A stretch of 64,000 nucleotides of DNA from Streptomyces shenzhenensis. GTDB taxonomy: Bacteria; Actinomycetota; Actinomycetes; Streptomycetales; Streptomycetaceae. The stretch spans positions 1-64,000 of the forward strand of contig NZ_JAJONF010000020.1 of NCBI RefSeq assembly GCF_021462265.1, in the 5' to 3' direction. This document shows positions 36,145 through 44,907 of the stretch, piece after piece. A model generated the notes under the pieces. That model had not been told where the DNA came from. It searched no databases and saw nothing but the letters and a program-made list of their open reading frames with translations. How positions within the stretch are numbered: the stretch's first letter is position 1; every line of letters begins with the position of its first letter. Made by a program: the position numbers and the translations under genes.

Positions 36145-36864
36145 TCAGGGACTCGCCTGCGGCTTGCTCACCCGGAACGCGAACTGCCCGCAGAACGTGA
36201 GCTTGCGGAGGTTCACCAGGGCCGTGCCCCGCTTGCCCTTGCGGGCCCAGGCGTCGATCTCCGTGTTGAGCGGCGACTCCTTGCGCCAGAACCGACCGTA
36301 CTCCTGCCGCCGCGAGCCGTGGTAGGTGCGCATGATCAGGGTCACGCCGTCGAGGGAGGGCCGGATCTCCTCCAGGGCGAGCCCGGCCTCCTCGACCAGG
36401 GTCCGGAAGCCGTAGGGCGTGTAGTTCCAGAGACTGAAGGAGTGGTAGGGCTCGAACTGGGAGGTGCTGCCGATGAACAGCCCGCCCGGGCGCAGCACCC
36501 TGCCCACCTCCGCGAGCAGTTCCCTGGGCCGGGCGACGTGTTCGAAGACCTGGTGGGAGTAGACGAGCGGCACGGCGTCGGAGCGGAACGGCAGGTTGAC
36601 TCCGTCGAAGTACACCACGCTGTCGTCGCCGGGCCCGCGCTGGGCGGCCTCCGGTGAATCGCGGATGTCGACCCCCACCCACCGGACGCCGGAGTGGTGC
36701 CTGCGGAAGAGTTCGGCCGAGGTGCCGCGCCCGCAGCCGAGGTCGACCACCCGGTCCGGTCGGCGCGGCGAGCTCATGGCTTCGTCGAGGTAGTAGCGGG
36801 AGGTGACCTGGCGGGCGTGGTCGTCGGGGATGCAGTCGCGCATGAGTTCCCACAGGGTCGACAT
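36145..36864 (-). CDS. SAM-dependent methyltransferase
   Basis: A 239-residue class I methyltransferase. Motif I is VVDLGCGRGTS (about 39-49), followed by VGVDIRDS (motif II acidic residue) and the motif IV region LVYSHQVFEHVARP, then LRPGGLFIGST. The C-terminal third (MRTYHGSRRQEYGRFWRKESPLN) is basic. The substrate is unknown. It is placed just upstream of, and on the same strand as, the alpha/beta hydrolase, 63 bp apart, so they may be one transcript. Confidence 0.85.
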   Translation of the reverse strand: MSTLWELMRDCIPDDHARQVTSRYYLDEAMSSPRRPDRVVDLGCGRGTSAELFRRHHSGVRWVGVDIRDSPEAAQRGPGDDSVVYFDGVNLPFRSDAVPLVYSHQVFEHVARPRELLAEVGRVLRPGGLFIGSTSQFEPYHSFSLWNYTPYGFRTLVEEAGLALEEIRPSLDGVTLIMRTYHGSRRQEYGRFWRKESPLNTEIDAWARKGKRGTALVNLRKLTFCGQFAFRVSKPQASP

Positions 36865-37231
36865 GGCACCAAGTTACGGAGGCCCCCTTCTTCAGGCCAC
36901 CTCCGGGCGGGCGTTCGGGACGGCCGTCATCCCTTGGGGCGAACGGGTGCGCCGTCGGCGGGACCGGCCGGCCGGGGCCGGACAGGTCACGGGCGGCCGG
37001 CAGGTGGCCGGAGCGGGGCGTCCCGCAGGGGGCCCGGGATGCCCGCGAGTGCGCCGAGGGGGACGGCAAGGCAGCAGCCCGTGCCCGCTATGTGCACCCA
37101 TGCGTACCCATGTGCACGCCGACGGTGAACGGCGGACGTGGCGCCGGGACCGCACAAGGCAGGGGTCCGGATTTCCCGGGTCCACCTGAGAGCCCCGGCC
37201 CCGGACCCGGCGGGAGTCGCTTCCCGGCTTC
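36865..37231. other. Intergenic region without a gene
   Basis: This 367-bp gap lies upstream of the methyltransferase and downstream of an acyl-CoA synthetase, both on the minus strand. An imperfectly repeated TGTGCACCCATGCGTACCCATGTGCAC-like patch sits near 37090-37117. A hairpin at 37176-37210 (CCGGGTCC / GGACCCGG, 19-nt loop) may terminate the synthetase. No credible gene was seen. Confidence 0.35.
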
Positions 37232-38734
37232 TCAGGAGGCGGGGCCGAACCGCTCGCGCAGTTCCCGCTTCAGGATCTTCCCACTGGCGTTGCGGGGCAG
37301 CGCGTCCACGAACAGGACCCGCTTGGGCGCCTTGAAAGCGGGCAGTTTCTCCTTCACATGGGCGATCAGCCCGGCCTCGTCGATATCGCCGCGCGGTACG
37401 ACGACCGCCGTGACAGCCTCGATCCAGCGCTCGTCGGGCAGGCCGATCACGGCGGCCTCGGCGACCGCCTCATGGGTGTAGAGGGCGTCCTCGACCTGCC
37501 GTGAGGCAACCAGGACGCCACCGGAGTTGATGACGTCCTTCACCCGGTCGACGATCGTGTAGTAGCCGTCGGCGTCGCGCACCGCGAGGTCGCCGGAGTG
37601 GAACCAGCCGTCCCGGAAGGCCTCTTCGGTCTCCTCGGGCTTGTCCCAGTAGCCCTCGCACAGCTGCGGTGAACGGTAGACGATCTCACCGGGGGTGCCG
37701 TCGGGCACGTCCTCGCCGTCCTCGCCGGCCACCCGTGCCTCCACGAACAGGACGGTGCGGCCGCAGGAGTCCAGCCGCCCCTTGTGCTCCTCGGGCGCGA
37801 GCACGGTGGCGAGGGGCCCGATCTCGCTCTGCCCGAAGCAGTTGAACAGGGCAAGGCCCGGCAGCCGTTCCCGCAGCCGCTCCAGGACCGGCACCGGCAT
37901 GATCGACGCCCCGTAGTAGGCCTTGCGCAGTCCGGCGAGGTCGCGGGTGGCGAAGTCGGGCCGGTTGGAGAGCCCGATCCACACGGTGGGCGGCGCGAAC
38001 AGGCTGTCCACCTCGCCGGCCTCGATCAGGTCGAAGAGGGTGTCGCCGTCCGGCCCGTCGAGGATGACGCTGGTCGCGCCCACCGCCAGGTAGGGCAGCA
38101 GGAACACGTGCAGCTGCGCGGAGTGGTAGAGCGGCAGCGCGTGCGCGGGCCGGTCCCCGGCGCTCAGGTCGAGGGCGGCGATCGCGCTCAGGTACTCGTG
38201 CACCAGCGCCCGGTGGGTCATCATCGCGCCCTTGGGCAGCGCGGTGGTCCCGGAGGTGTACAGCAGTTGCACCAGGTCCTCGGTGCGCGGTTCGGGCCCG
38301 TCGTACGGCGCCGCGTCCGCGAGCCGGGCGAGCAGCGAGCCCTCGGCGTCGCGCAGCGGCAGCGCCGGTACGCCGTCGGGGAGCCGGCCGGCGAGGTCGG
38401 GGTCGGCGAGGACCAGCGAGCTGCCCGACTGGCCGACGATGTAGGCGAGGTCGTCGCCGGTCAGGTTCTGGTTGACCGGGACGTGGACCAGGCCGGCGCG
38501 GGCGCAGGCGAGGAAGGCGATCAGGTAGGCGTCGGAGTTGTGGCCGTAGGTGCCGACCCGGTCACCGCGGTCGAGGCCCTGGCCGAGCAGTACGCTCGCC
38601 GCGCGCGAGACGGCGGCGTCGAGTTCCTGGTACGTCCACCGCCGCTCGCCGTAGCGCACCGCCACCCGCGCGGGCGTACGCCGGGCGCTGCGCCGCAGCA
38701 CCCCGTCCACTGTGCTGCCCTGTCCCTGCGTCAT
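37232..38734 (-). CDS. Acyl-CoA synthetase (AMP-dependent ligase)
   Basis: A 500-residue adenylate-forming ligase. Motifs: LLYTSGTTALPKGAMMTH (about 157-174), FNCFGQSEIGPLA, HSGDLAVRDADGYYTIVDRVKDVI and the C-terminal lysine motif LPRNASGKILKRELRE. It acts on a carboxylic acid, ATP and CoA, substrate unknown. It ends REFGPAS-like near 37232. The upstream 429 bp contain no intact gene, so it is probably a single-gene transcript. Confidence 0.92.
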   Translation of the reverse strand: MTQGQGSTVDGVLRRSARRTPARVAVRYGERRWTYQELDAAVSRAASVLLGQGLDRGDRVGTYGHNSDAYLIAFLACARAGLVHVPVNQNLTGDDLAYIVGQSGSSLVLADPDLAGRLPDGVPALPLRDAEGSLLARLADAAPYDGPEPRTEDLVQLLYTSGTTALPKGAMMTHRALVHEYLSAIAALDLSAGDRPAHALPLYHSAQLHVFLLPYLAVGATSVILDGPDGDTLFDLIEAGEVDSLFAPPTVWIGLSNRPDFATRDLAGLRKAYYGASIMPVPVLERLRERLPGLALFNCFGQSEIGPLATVLAPEEHKGRLDSCGRTVLFVEARVAGEDGEDVPDGTPGEIVYRSPQLCEGYWDKPEETEEAFRDGWFHSGDLAVRDADGYYTIVDRVKDVINSGGVLVASRQVEDALYTHEAVAEAAVIGLPDERWIEAVTAVVVPRGDIDEAGLIAHVKEKLPAFKAPKRVLFVDALPRNASGKILKRELRERFGPAS

Positions 38735-39163
38735 GACCCATGATCCTCGGCCCCTCGCCGGGACAGGTCAAGCGTCCGCGGAGGAAGCGGCACCGCGCTG
38801 TCCCTGGGCGGGCGGCTCCAGGAGGCCGCCGACCGGCTCTGCCAGGGGCTGGAGGGACCGTCCACTGCGACGCCGGGACGCTCGCCGCCCGGGCCCGTAA
38901 GGAGCTCTCGACAGCGAGGCCGCGGCCACCGCCGCTGCGGTACGCGCGGGCGGACACACTGACCGCGCGAGGAGCAGCGCACCGCCGAACTGACCGTCGA
39001 TGGACCCCCGGTGGCCGTGGTCGCCGAGGAGCCGCGCCGCACCGAGCAGGGCGTACGGCGGCTGCTGTCCCGCACCTGCCGCGAGCCCGGCACCGATGCC
39101 GCCGGTCTCGCCGGGTTCCCGGAGGCCCTTCGCCGCCCGCGCCCCCGAGGTGCCGGTTGCGGG
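38735..39163. pseudogene. Possible degenerate coding remnants
   Basis: No intact gene spans this 429-bp gap. On the plus strand two open stretches have protein-like composition: one near 38870-38950 containing LAARARKELSTARPRP, reminiscent of the end of LuxR-type ATPases, and one at about 38975-39150 reading AELTVDGPPVAVVAEEPRRTEQ and onward to AGLAGFPEALRR. They are in different frames without starts, which suggests a decayed gene, but composition alone could mislead. Confidence 0.25.
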
Positions 39164-40717
39164 TCACACCGGGCGGGTGCGCCCCTCCCAGTAGGGGTCC
39201 CGCAGCCGCCGCTTGTAGAGCTTGCCGTTGGGGTCGCGGGGCATCTCCGCGATGAAGTCGACGGTCTTCGGGCACTTGTAGCCGGCGAGTTGCCCGGCGC
39301 AGTGGGCGAGGAGGCCGGCTGCGAGGTCCGGCCCGGGCTCGTGTCCGGGGGCGGGTTCGACGACGGCCTTCACCTCCTCTCCCCAGTCGTCGTGCGGGAT
39401 GCCGAAGGCGGCGGCATCGGCGACGGCGGGATGGGAGAGGAGCACGGACTCGATCTCGGCGGGGTAGATGTTGACCCCACCCGAGATGATCATGTCGATC
39501 TTGCGGTCGCGGAGGAACAGGTAGCCGTCCTCGTCGAGGTATCCGAGGTCGCCGACGGTGAAGAAGTCACCGATGCGGTTCTTCTTCGTCTTGGCCTCGT
39601 CCTTGTGGTAGGCGAAGCCGCCGGTGTTCATCTTCATGTAGACGGTGCCGAGTTCGCCGGGCGGCAGCCGGTTGCCGTCGTCGTCGAAGACCGCGAGTTC
39701 GCTGATGGGCCAGGCCTTGCCGACCGTACCGGGCTTCTTCAGCCAGTCCTCGGCGGTGGCGAAGGCGCCGCCTCCCTCGCTGGCCGCGTAGTACTCCTCC
39801 ACGCTGGGGCCCCACCAGTCGAGCATGGCCCGCTTGACGTGGTCCGGGCAGGGGGCGGCGCCGTGGATGGCGTGTTGCATGGAGGAGACGTCATAGCGTG
39901 CGCGCACATCCTCGGGGAGGGCGAGCAGGCGGTGGAACTGGGTGGGGACCATATGGGTGTGGGTGCACTTGTGTGCGTCGATCAGGCGGAGCATCTCCTC
40001 GGGCGTCCACTTGTCCATGAGGACGAGACGGTGGCCTATGTGGAGAGAGGCGCCCGCGAACTGGAGTACGGCCGTGTGGTAGAGCGGCGAGCAGACCAGG
40101 TGGACGTTGTCGTCGAAGGGCCGGATGCCGAAGATGCCGAGGAAGCCGCCGAGGTAGGCCTCCTCGGGGAGCTTGCCGGGCAGTGGGCGGCGGATGCCGC
40201 GGGGGCGGCCCGTCGTCCCCGAGGTGTAGTTCATGACCCAGCCCAGTTCGCGGTCCGCGGGCGCCGACCCGGGCTGTCCGTCGAGGAGTTCGGCATACGG
40301 CCTGAAGCCCTCGACCGCGCCGATCGCGTACCGGTGGGTGGCCGGGAGGCCGGCCTCGTCGGCGGCGTGCCGGGCCGGGCCGGCGAACCGTTCGTGGGCG
40401 AGGAGCACCTTGGCACCGGAGTCGGCGACGATCCAGGCGATCTCCGGGCCGACGAAGTGGTGGTTGACCGGGACCAGGTAGAGGCCGGCCTGGGTGGCGG
40501 CCAGGTAGGCGGTGACGAACTCGGGCCCGTTCGGCAGGACGACCGCGAAGGCGTCGCCCCGTTCCAGGCCCGCAGCCCGCAGGCCGTGCACGAGCTGGTT
40601 GGTGGCCGCGTGCAGACGGCCGGCGGTCCATTCCTCGCCGTCGGGTGCGACGAGGACCGTGCGGTCGGGGTCCAGGGTGGCCTGGGCCCAGAATCCGGCG
40701 GGGGGCGTGCTGGTCAC
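39164..40717 (-). CDS. Acyl-CoA synthetase (FadD type)
   Basis: A 517-residue adenylate-forming enzyme. It shows MNYTSGTTGRPRGIRRP (about 165-181), EYYAASEGGG, FFTVGDLGYLDEDGYLFLRDRKIDMIISGGVNIYP and a C-terminal PRDPNGKLYKRRLRDPYWEGR carrying the catalytic Lys. The long A8 segment and ending resemble FadD-type synthetases of steroid and fatty acid catabolism. GTG 40717 overlaps the monooxygenase stop (GTGA) and has GAAGGAG upstream. It is the second gene of an operon whose promoter carries the TCTGA-N7-TCAGA site. Confidence 0.92.
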   Translation of the reverse strand: MTSTPPAGFWAQATLDPDRTVLVAPDGEEWTAGRLHAATNQLVHGLRAAGLERGDAFAVVLPNGPEFVTAYLAATQAGLYLVPVNHHFVGPEIAWIVADSGAKVLLAHERFAGPARHAADEAGLPATHRYAIGAVEGFRPYAELLDGQPGSAPADRELGWVMNYTSGTTGRPRGIRRPLPGKLPEEAYLGGFLGIFGIRPFDDNVHLVCSPLYHTAVLQFAGASLHIGHRLVLMDKWTPEEMLRLIDAHKCTHTHMVPTQFHRLLALPEDVRARYDVSSMQHAIHGAAPCPDHVKRAMLDWWGPSVEEYYAASEGGGAFATAEDWLKKPGTVGKAWPISELAVFDDDGNRLPPGELGTVYMKMNTGGFAYHKDEAKTKKNRIGDFFTVGDLGYLDEDGYLFLRDRKIDMIISGGVNIYPAEIESVLLSHPAVADAAAFGIPHDDWGEEVKAVVEPAPGHEPGPDLAAGLLAHCAGQLAGYKCPKTVDFIAEMPRDPNGKLYKRRLRDPYWEGRTRPV

Positions 40718-41823
40718 GTGCCGCTCCTTCCGGCGATGCGGTTGATGCGGTCGACGGCCTGTTCGAAGCCCCGGGTGAGGTCGTCGAAGACGGCCTGGAC
40801 GCTGCGTTCGCTGGTCATGCGGCCGACGATCTGGCCGACAGGGGTTCCGAGCAGGGGCTCGACCTCGTACTTCTGGATGCGGGTGAGTGCCTCGGCGACG
40901 AGCAGGCCCTGCAGGGGCATGGGGAGGGTGCCCGGGCCGCTCGGGTCGTCCCAGGCGTCGGTCCACTCGGTGCGCAGCTGGCGGGCCGGTTTGCCGGTCA
41001 GGGCACGGGAGCGGACCGTGTCGCCGGAGCCGGCGGCGAGGAGTTTGCGGGTCACGGCGGGCGAGGAGAGATCGGCCTCTGTGGTGGTCAGCCACATGGA
41101 GCCCAGCCATACTCCCTGAGCGCCGAGGCTCAGCGCGGCGGCCACCTGCCGCCCGCTGCCGATGCCGCCCGCCGCCAGGACGGGCAGCGGGGCCACGGCG
41201 TCGACGACCTCCGGGGTGAGCACCATGGTGGCGATCTCGCCGGTGTGGCCGCCGGCCTCGTAGCCCTGGGCCACGACGATGTCGATGCCCGCGTCCCGGT
41301 GCTTCACGGCGTGCCGGGCGCTGCCGGCCAGGGCGGCGACCAGGATGTCCTGGTCGTGGGCGCGGTCGACGACGTCGGGGGGCGGCGAGCCGAGGGCGTT
41401 GGCGAGCAGCCGGATCGGATAGTCGAACGCGACGTCGAGCTGGTTCCGGGCGACCTGTTCCATCCACCCGGTGATGCGCCAGCCGGACGCCTCGCCGTCG
41501 GCGAGCCCGGGCACACCGTACTTGGCGAGGGTGTCCCGCACGAACTGCCGGTGTCCTTCCGGGATCATCGCCTCGACGTCGGCCTCACTGACGCCCTCCA
41601 CCTTCTTGGCGGGCATGACGACATCGAGTCCGTACGGCTTCCCGTCCACATGCGCATCGAGCCAGTCGAGGTCGCGTTTGAGGTCGTCGGGGGCGGTGTA
41701 GCGGACCGCGCCGAGCACTCCGAAACCGCCGGCCCGGCTGATGGCCGCGGCCACGGCGGGAAACGGCGTGAAGCCGAAGACGGCGTGCTCGACTCCCAGG
41801 GCCTTGCTCAACTCCGTCTGCAT
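40714..41823 (-). CDS. Nitronate monooxygenase / 2-nitropropane dioxygenase family
   Basis: A 369-residue FMN-dependent TIM-barrel enzyme. It shows GGFGVLGAVRY, the FMN phosphate-binding segment VLAAGGIGSGRQVAAALSLGAQGVWLGS (about 209-236 in total; only the core is diagnostic) and AQGYEAGGHTGE, whose His is the usual catalytic base. Members occur in acyl-CoA catabolic operons, where the true substrate is often unknown. It is the first gene of an operon with an acyl-CoA synthetase. No ribosome site precedes ATG 41823; a perfect hairpin sits instead (41831-41854). Confidence 0.88.
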   Translation of the reverse strand: MQTELSKALGVEHAVFGFTPFPAVAAAISRAGGFGVLGAVRYTAPDDLKRDLDWLDAHVDGKPYGLDVVMPAKKVEGVSEADVEAMIPEGHRQFVRDTLAKYGVPGLADGEASGWRITGWMEQVARNQLDVAFDYPIRLLANALGSPPPDVVDRAHDQDILVAALAGSARHAVKHRDAGIDIVVAQGYEAGGHTGEIATMVLTPEVVDAVAPLPVLAAGGIGSGRQVAAALSLGAQGVWLGSMWLTTTEADLSSPAVTRKLLAAGSGDTVRSRALTGKPARQLRTEWTDAWDDPSGPGTLPMPLQGLLVAEALTRIQKYEVEPLLGTPVGQIVGRMTSERSVQAVFDDLTRGFEQAVDRINRIAGRSGT

Positions 41824-41830
41824 GGGCGCA

Positions 41831-41854
41831 GGATGCCGCAGTCGTGCGGCATCC
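41831..41854. promoter_or_regulatory. Perfect hairpin directly ahead of the monooxygenase start
   Basis: GGATGCCGCA and TGCGGCATCC, separated by GTCG, form a 10-bp stem ending 8 nt upstream of ATG 41823. No Shine-Dalgarno sequence is visible between it and the start. It could be a second operator, or a 5' leader structure controlling translation. Confidence 0.5.
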
Positions 41855-41865
41855 GGAAGAGGTTT

Positions 41866-41882
41866 TCTGATGCACCGTCAGA
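41866..41882. promoter_or_regulatory. 17-bp palindrome TCTGA-N7-TCAGA, copy 2
   Basis: TCTGATGCACCGTCAGA, flanked by GTTT and TTTT, lies 43 bp upstream of the monooxygenase start. Same arms, spacing and flanks as the site at 29307-29323. Confidence 0.65.
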
Positions 41883-42132
41883 TTTTTGGCCCGGCCGGAT
41901 TTCCCTTGCGCCCTCGCCCGGCGCCGGTACCGTGCGACATCCCGCGAGTTCCCCTGAGCCGTGCTGGAAACCCGACGGGATGCCCCGGGCATCCCTCTCA
42001 CCGTCGAAGCCTGGGTTCGCACCCTCCTCGGCGGTGGCCCGCGGTCCGAGCCTCCCTCCCGCATACGGCATGGACCTGCCTGGGTGAGATGCCCGGGAAA
42101 AGAACTTGGCCCGGACTGACGGGACTTGAAGA

Positions 42133-42699
42133 ATGACGGCCATGCGGATTCGACAGGCATGGCCTGATGACGCGTCAGCGGTCGCCGGTGTCTACGTGCG
42201 CTCCTGGCGGGCGGCCTTTGCCGGTCTTGTTCCCCAGCACCACCTCGACGCAATGGACCCAAGCCGCGAAGAGCCCGAGTGGACGGCACGGATCGCGGAT
42301 ACACGGTGGCCGTCGTCGGGGGTACTGGTAGCCGAAACCGAGGCCGGGATCGTCGGATCCGCAAGTTTCGGCCCGTCTCAGGACATCCCTGCCACCGCGG
42401 AAATCGGCACGCTCTACGCGATGCCCGAGGTCTGGGGCACGGGGATCGGAAAGCAGTTGATGCTGGCCACCTTGGCGGCTCTCAAACAGGCCGACTACAC
42501 ACAGGCCACCTTGTGGGTCCTGGAAGACAACGAACGTGCCCGGCGCTTCTACGAAGCCGCCGGCTGGGGCGCGGACGGCGCGGCCGTGGAGGACTGCACC
42601 GGCGGCGCCTCTCTCAACAAGTTGCGCTACCGCCGCCCTCTCGACCAGGCCGCTCCCCGTGGACCCGCGGGACTCCCGGCCCCGGTCTCCTGCCTCTGA
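42133..42699 (+). CDS. GNAT family N-acetyltransferase
   Basis: A 188-residue single-domain GNAT protein. Motif A reads MPEVWGTGIGKQLMLATLAAL (about 98-118; core GTGIGKQL), and motif B contains ATLWVLEDNERARRFYEAAGW. The substrate is unknown; the pattern is that of RimI/ribosomal-type and antibiotic-type acetyltransferases alike. ATG 42133 is used; the second ATG (codon 4) is also possible and the ribosome site is weak (GAAGA). Third-position GC looks slightly lower than in neighbours. Confidence 0.78.
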   Translation: MTAMRIRQAWPDDASAVAGVYVRSWRAAFAGLVPQHHLDAMDPSREEPEWTARIADTRWPSSGVLVAETEAGIVGSASFGPSQDIPATAEIGTLYAMPEVWGTGIGKQLMLATLAALKQADYTQATLWVLEDNERARRFYEAAGWGADGAAVEDCTGGASLNKLRYRRPLDQAAPRGPAGLPAPVSCL

Positions 42700-42991
42700 C
42701 CCGAGGCGCGAAGCAGCCGTCGGAGGTCGACGGTGTACGGGCACCTCAACAAGGCCAAGACCGTCCCCCGTCAGCCGAGGAAGACCGAGGTCATGAAGCC
42801 CTGACCGCTACTTTGCGCCCCGTGTCAGGGACCGGAGACCGGGGCCTGCCCGTTGGGCCCGCCGTCCGTCCCCCGACGGGCGTCTCTCTGATCACGTGCC
42901 GGCGCGCCGGGCCAGTGGTGATCGCGGAGTTGCCGGCCGGCACGGTCCAGCTCGTCCGCCACCGCGGTGACCGCGTCCTGGTCGCGGTCGG

Positions 42992-44563
42992 TCAGTTGTC
43001 CCGCTGTTCCAGTACCGCCATCGCCGCGTTGTGCCCCGGCACCCCGCTCACCCCTCCCCCGCGGACCGCGCCCGCCCCGCACAGCAGGACGTTGGCGTGC
43101 CGGGTCTCCACGCCCCAGCGGCCGGTGCCGTCCTGGGCGTGGGGCCAGGAGAGGTCGCGGTGGAAGATGTTGCCGCCGGGCAGGCGCAGGTCGCGTTCGA
43201 GGTCCAGGGGGGTCTTCGCCTCGATGCAGGGGCGGCCGTCGGCGTCGAGGGCCAGGCAGTCGGCGATCGGCTCGGCGAGGTGCGCGTCGAGCTGGGCGAG
43301 GGTGGACTTGAGGAGTTCGTCGCGTACGGCGTCGTTGTCGGCGGTGAAAAGCCGGGCCGGGGTGTGCAGTCCGAAGAGCGTGAGCGTCTGGTAGCCGCGT
43401 TCGGCCAGGTCACGGCCGAGGATCGTGGGGTCGGTCAGGGAGTGGCAGTAGATCTCCGAGGGCGGGGCGGCGGGGAGCCGGCCGGCCGCCGCCTGGGCGT
43501 GGGCGGTGGCCAGTTGCTCGTACCCCTCGGCGATGTGGAAGGTCCCGGAGAACGCCTCACGGGGGTCGACGGCGGTGTCGCGCAGCCTGGGCAGCCGCTT
43601 GAGCAGCATGTTCACCTTCAGCTGGGCGCCCTCGGCGGGCTCCGGAGCCGGGTCGCCGGTGAGGGCGGCGAGTTCCTGCGGGGAGGCGCCCACCAGGACG
43701 TGCCGGGCGGCGGCGACGCCCTCCCCGTCGGCGGTGCGGTAGGTGACCTCGGCGGCGCGGCCGTCCGTCTCGATCCGTACCGCCTCGTGCCCGGTGGCGA
43801 AGACCGCGCCCGCCGCGCGCGCGGCGGCGGCCAGCGCGTCGGTGAGGGCGCCCATGCCGCCGACCGGCACGTCCCAGGCACCGGTGCCGCCGCCGATGAC
43901 GTGGTAGAGGAAGCAGCGGTTCTGGCGCAGCGAGGCGTCGTGGGCGTCGGCGAAGGTGCCGATCAGGGCGTCCGTGAGGACGACCCCGCGGACCAGGTCG
44001 TCCGTGAAGTTCTCCTCGATCGCCACCCCGATCGGCTCCTCGAACAGCGCCCGCCAGGCCGCCTCGTCGTCGATCCGGCGGCGCAGTTCGTCACGCGCGG
44101 GCAGCGGTTCGGTGAGCGTCGGGAAGACGCGCTCGGCGACCCGGCCGGTCATGCCGTAGAACCGCTGCCACGCCCGGTACTCGGTCTTGCCCCCGGTCAG
44201 CCGTTCGAACGCCTCGCGGATCCGCCGCTCGCCGCCGCCGACCAGCAGCCCGGTCGGCCGCCCGTCGCGTTCCACGGGCGTGTACGAGGAGATGGTGCGG
44301 CCGCGGACCCGGAAGTCCAGGCCGAGGTCGCGGACGATCTTCCTCGGCAGCAGACTGACCAGGTAGGAGTATCGGGACAGCCGCGCGTCGACGCCGGCGA
44401 AGGGGCGGGTGGAGACGGCGGCGCCGCCGGTGTGGCCCAGCCGCTCCAGCACCAGCACGGTGCGGCCGGCCCGGGCCAGGTAGGCGGCCGCGACGAGGCC
44501 GTTGTGGCCGCCGCCGACGATGATGGCGTCGTAGGTGCGGGGTGTCTCGGTGGCAGCGGGCAT
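42992..44563 (-). CDS. Phytoene desaturase-like FAD-dependent oxidoreductase
   Basis: A 523-residue flavoprotein. The N-terminal dinucleotide-binding motif is IIVGGGHNGLVAAAYLARAG (about 12-31; GGGHNG core), followed by VLERLGHTGGAA. The C-terminal FAD segment reads VLLCGAGAVRGGGVSGVPGHNAA. The layout is that of carotenoid/retinol desaturase-type oxidoreductases (NAD(P)/FAD). No carotenoid biosynthesis genes lie nearby, so the substrate is open. ATG 44563 starts at the FAD domain and is preceded by GAAGAA. Confidence 0.88.
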   Translation of the reverse strand: MPAATETPRTYDAIIVGGGHNGLVAAAYLARAGRTVLVLERLGHTGGAAVSTRPFAGVDARLSRYSYLVSLLPRKIVRDLGLDFRVRGRTISSYTPVERDGRPTGLLVGGGERRIREAFERLTGGKTEYRAWQRFYGMTGRVAERVFPTLTEPLPARDELRRRIDDEAAWRALFEEPIGVAIEENFTDDLVRGVVLTDALIGTFADAHDASLRQNRCFLYHVIGGGTGAWDVPVGGMGALTDALAAAARAAGAVFATGHEAVRIETDGRAAEVTYRTADGEGVAAARHVLVGASPQELAALTGDPAPEPAEGAQLKVNMLLKRLPRLRDTAVDPREAFSGTFHIAEGYEQLATAHAQAAAGRLPAAPPSEIYCHSLTDPTILGRDLAERGYQTLTLFGLHTPARLFTADNDAVRDELLKSTLAQLDAHLAEPIADCLALDADGRPCIEAKTPLDLERDLRLPGGNIFHRDLSWPHAQDGTGRWGVETRHANVLLCGAGAVRGGGVSGVPGHNAAMAVLEQRDN

Positions 44564-44629
44564 GGTTCTTCGTAACACATGATGATCTAGGCGGGTAAGA
44601 GGCATGCCGGTGCGCTCCGCTGGGGGGCC

Positions 44630-44897
44630 GCGCCTGCGTCACCATGGGCACCCCGTTCGCGCCGTCCAGCAGCTCCGTCACCAGGTAGCGGATGCCGTCG
44701 TGCTCGCCGATGCGGTGGCCGACGGTGACGCAGCGGAGGGAGAGCGCGGCGGCCACTCTGGCCTCGCGCCTGAACCGCTCCCCCAGGACGCGGGTGATCG
44801 CCCGGTCGTGGTGCGGGCCGAGCGGTCCGAGTCGCTTCACGGCGACCTGCCGGCCGAGTGGCTCGTCGCGGGTCCGCCGCACCCGCCCACTCGTTCA
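44630..44897 (-). pseudogene. Remnant of a Ser/Thr protein kinase N-lobe
   Basis: On the minus strand the frame reads GRVRRTRDEPLGRQVAVKRL, then ERFRREARVAAALSLRCVTV, then EHDGIRYLVTELLDG. These match the end of the glycine loop, the VAVK lysine, helix C and the hinge of PknB-type kinases. The glycine loop is incomplete, a stop lies just upstream, and the catalytic C-lobe is missing. It is a dead fragment, about 90 codons long. Confidence 0.7.
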
Positions 44898-44907
44898 AGA
44901 GGGTGGC

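Noticed and set aside
33488..37069. Very long open frame (about 1190 codons) on the minus strand across sulfatase 2, the hydrolase and the methyltransferase
   Set aside because: It is Arg/Pro/Gly-rich with no recognisable domain and lies opposite or out of frame with three well-supported genes; a shadow of GC-rich codon bias.
37085..37120. Patch of GTGCAC / CCCATG repeats as an operator
   Set aside because: The arms are short and imperfect and the position suits no particular start codon.
42700..42991. Possible short coding stretches between the GNAT and desaturase genes
   Set aside because: Fragments such as VYGHLNKAKTVPRQPRKTEVMKP (plus) and a helical-looking piece on the minus strand have no starts or family resemblance; nothing firm can be called.
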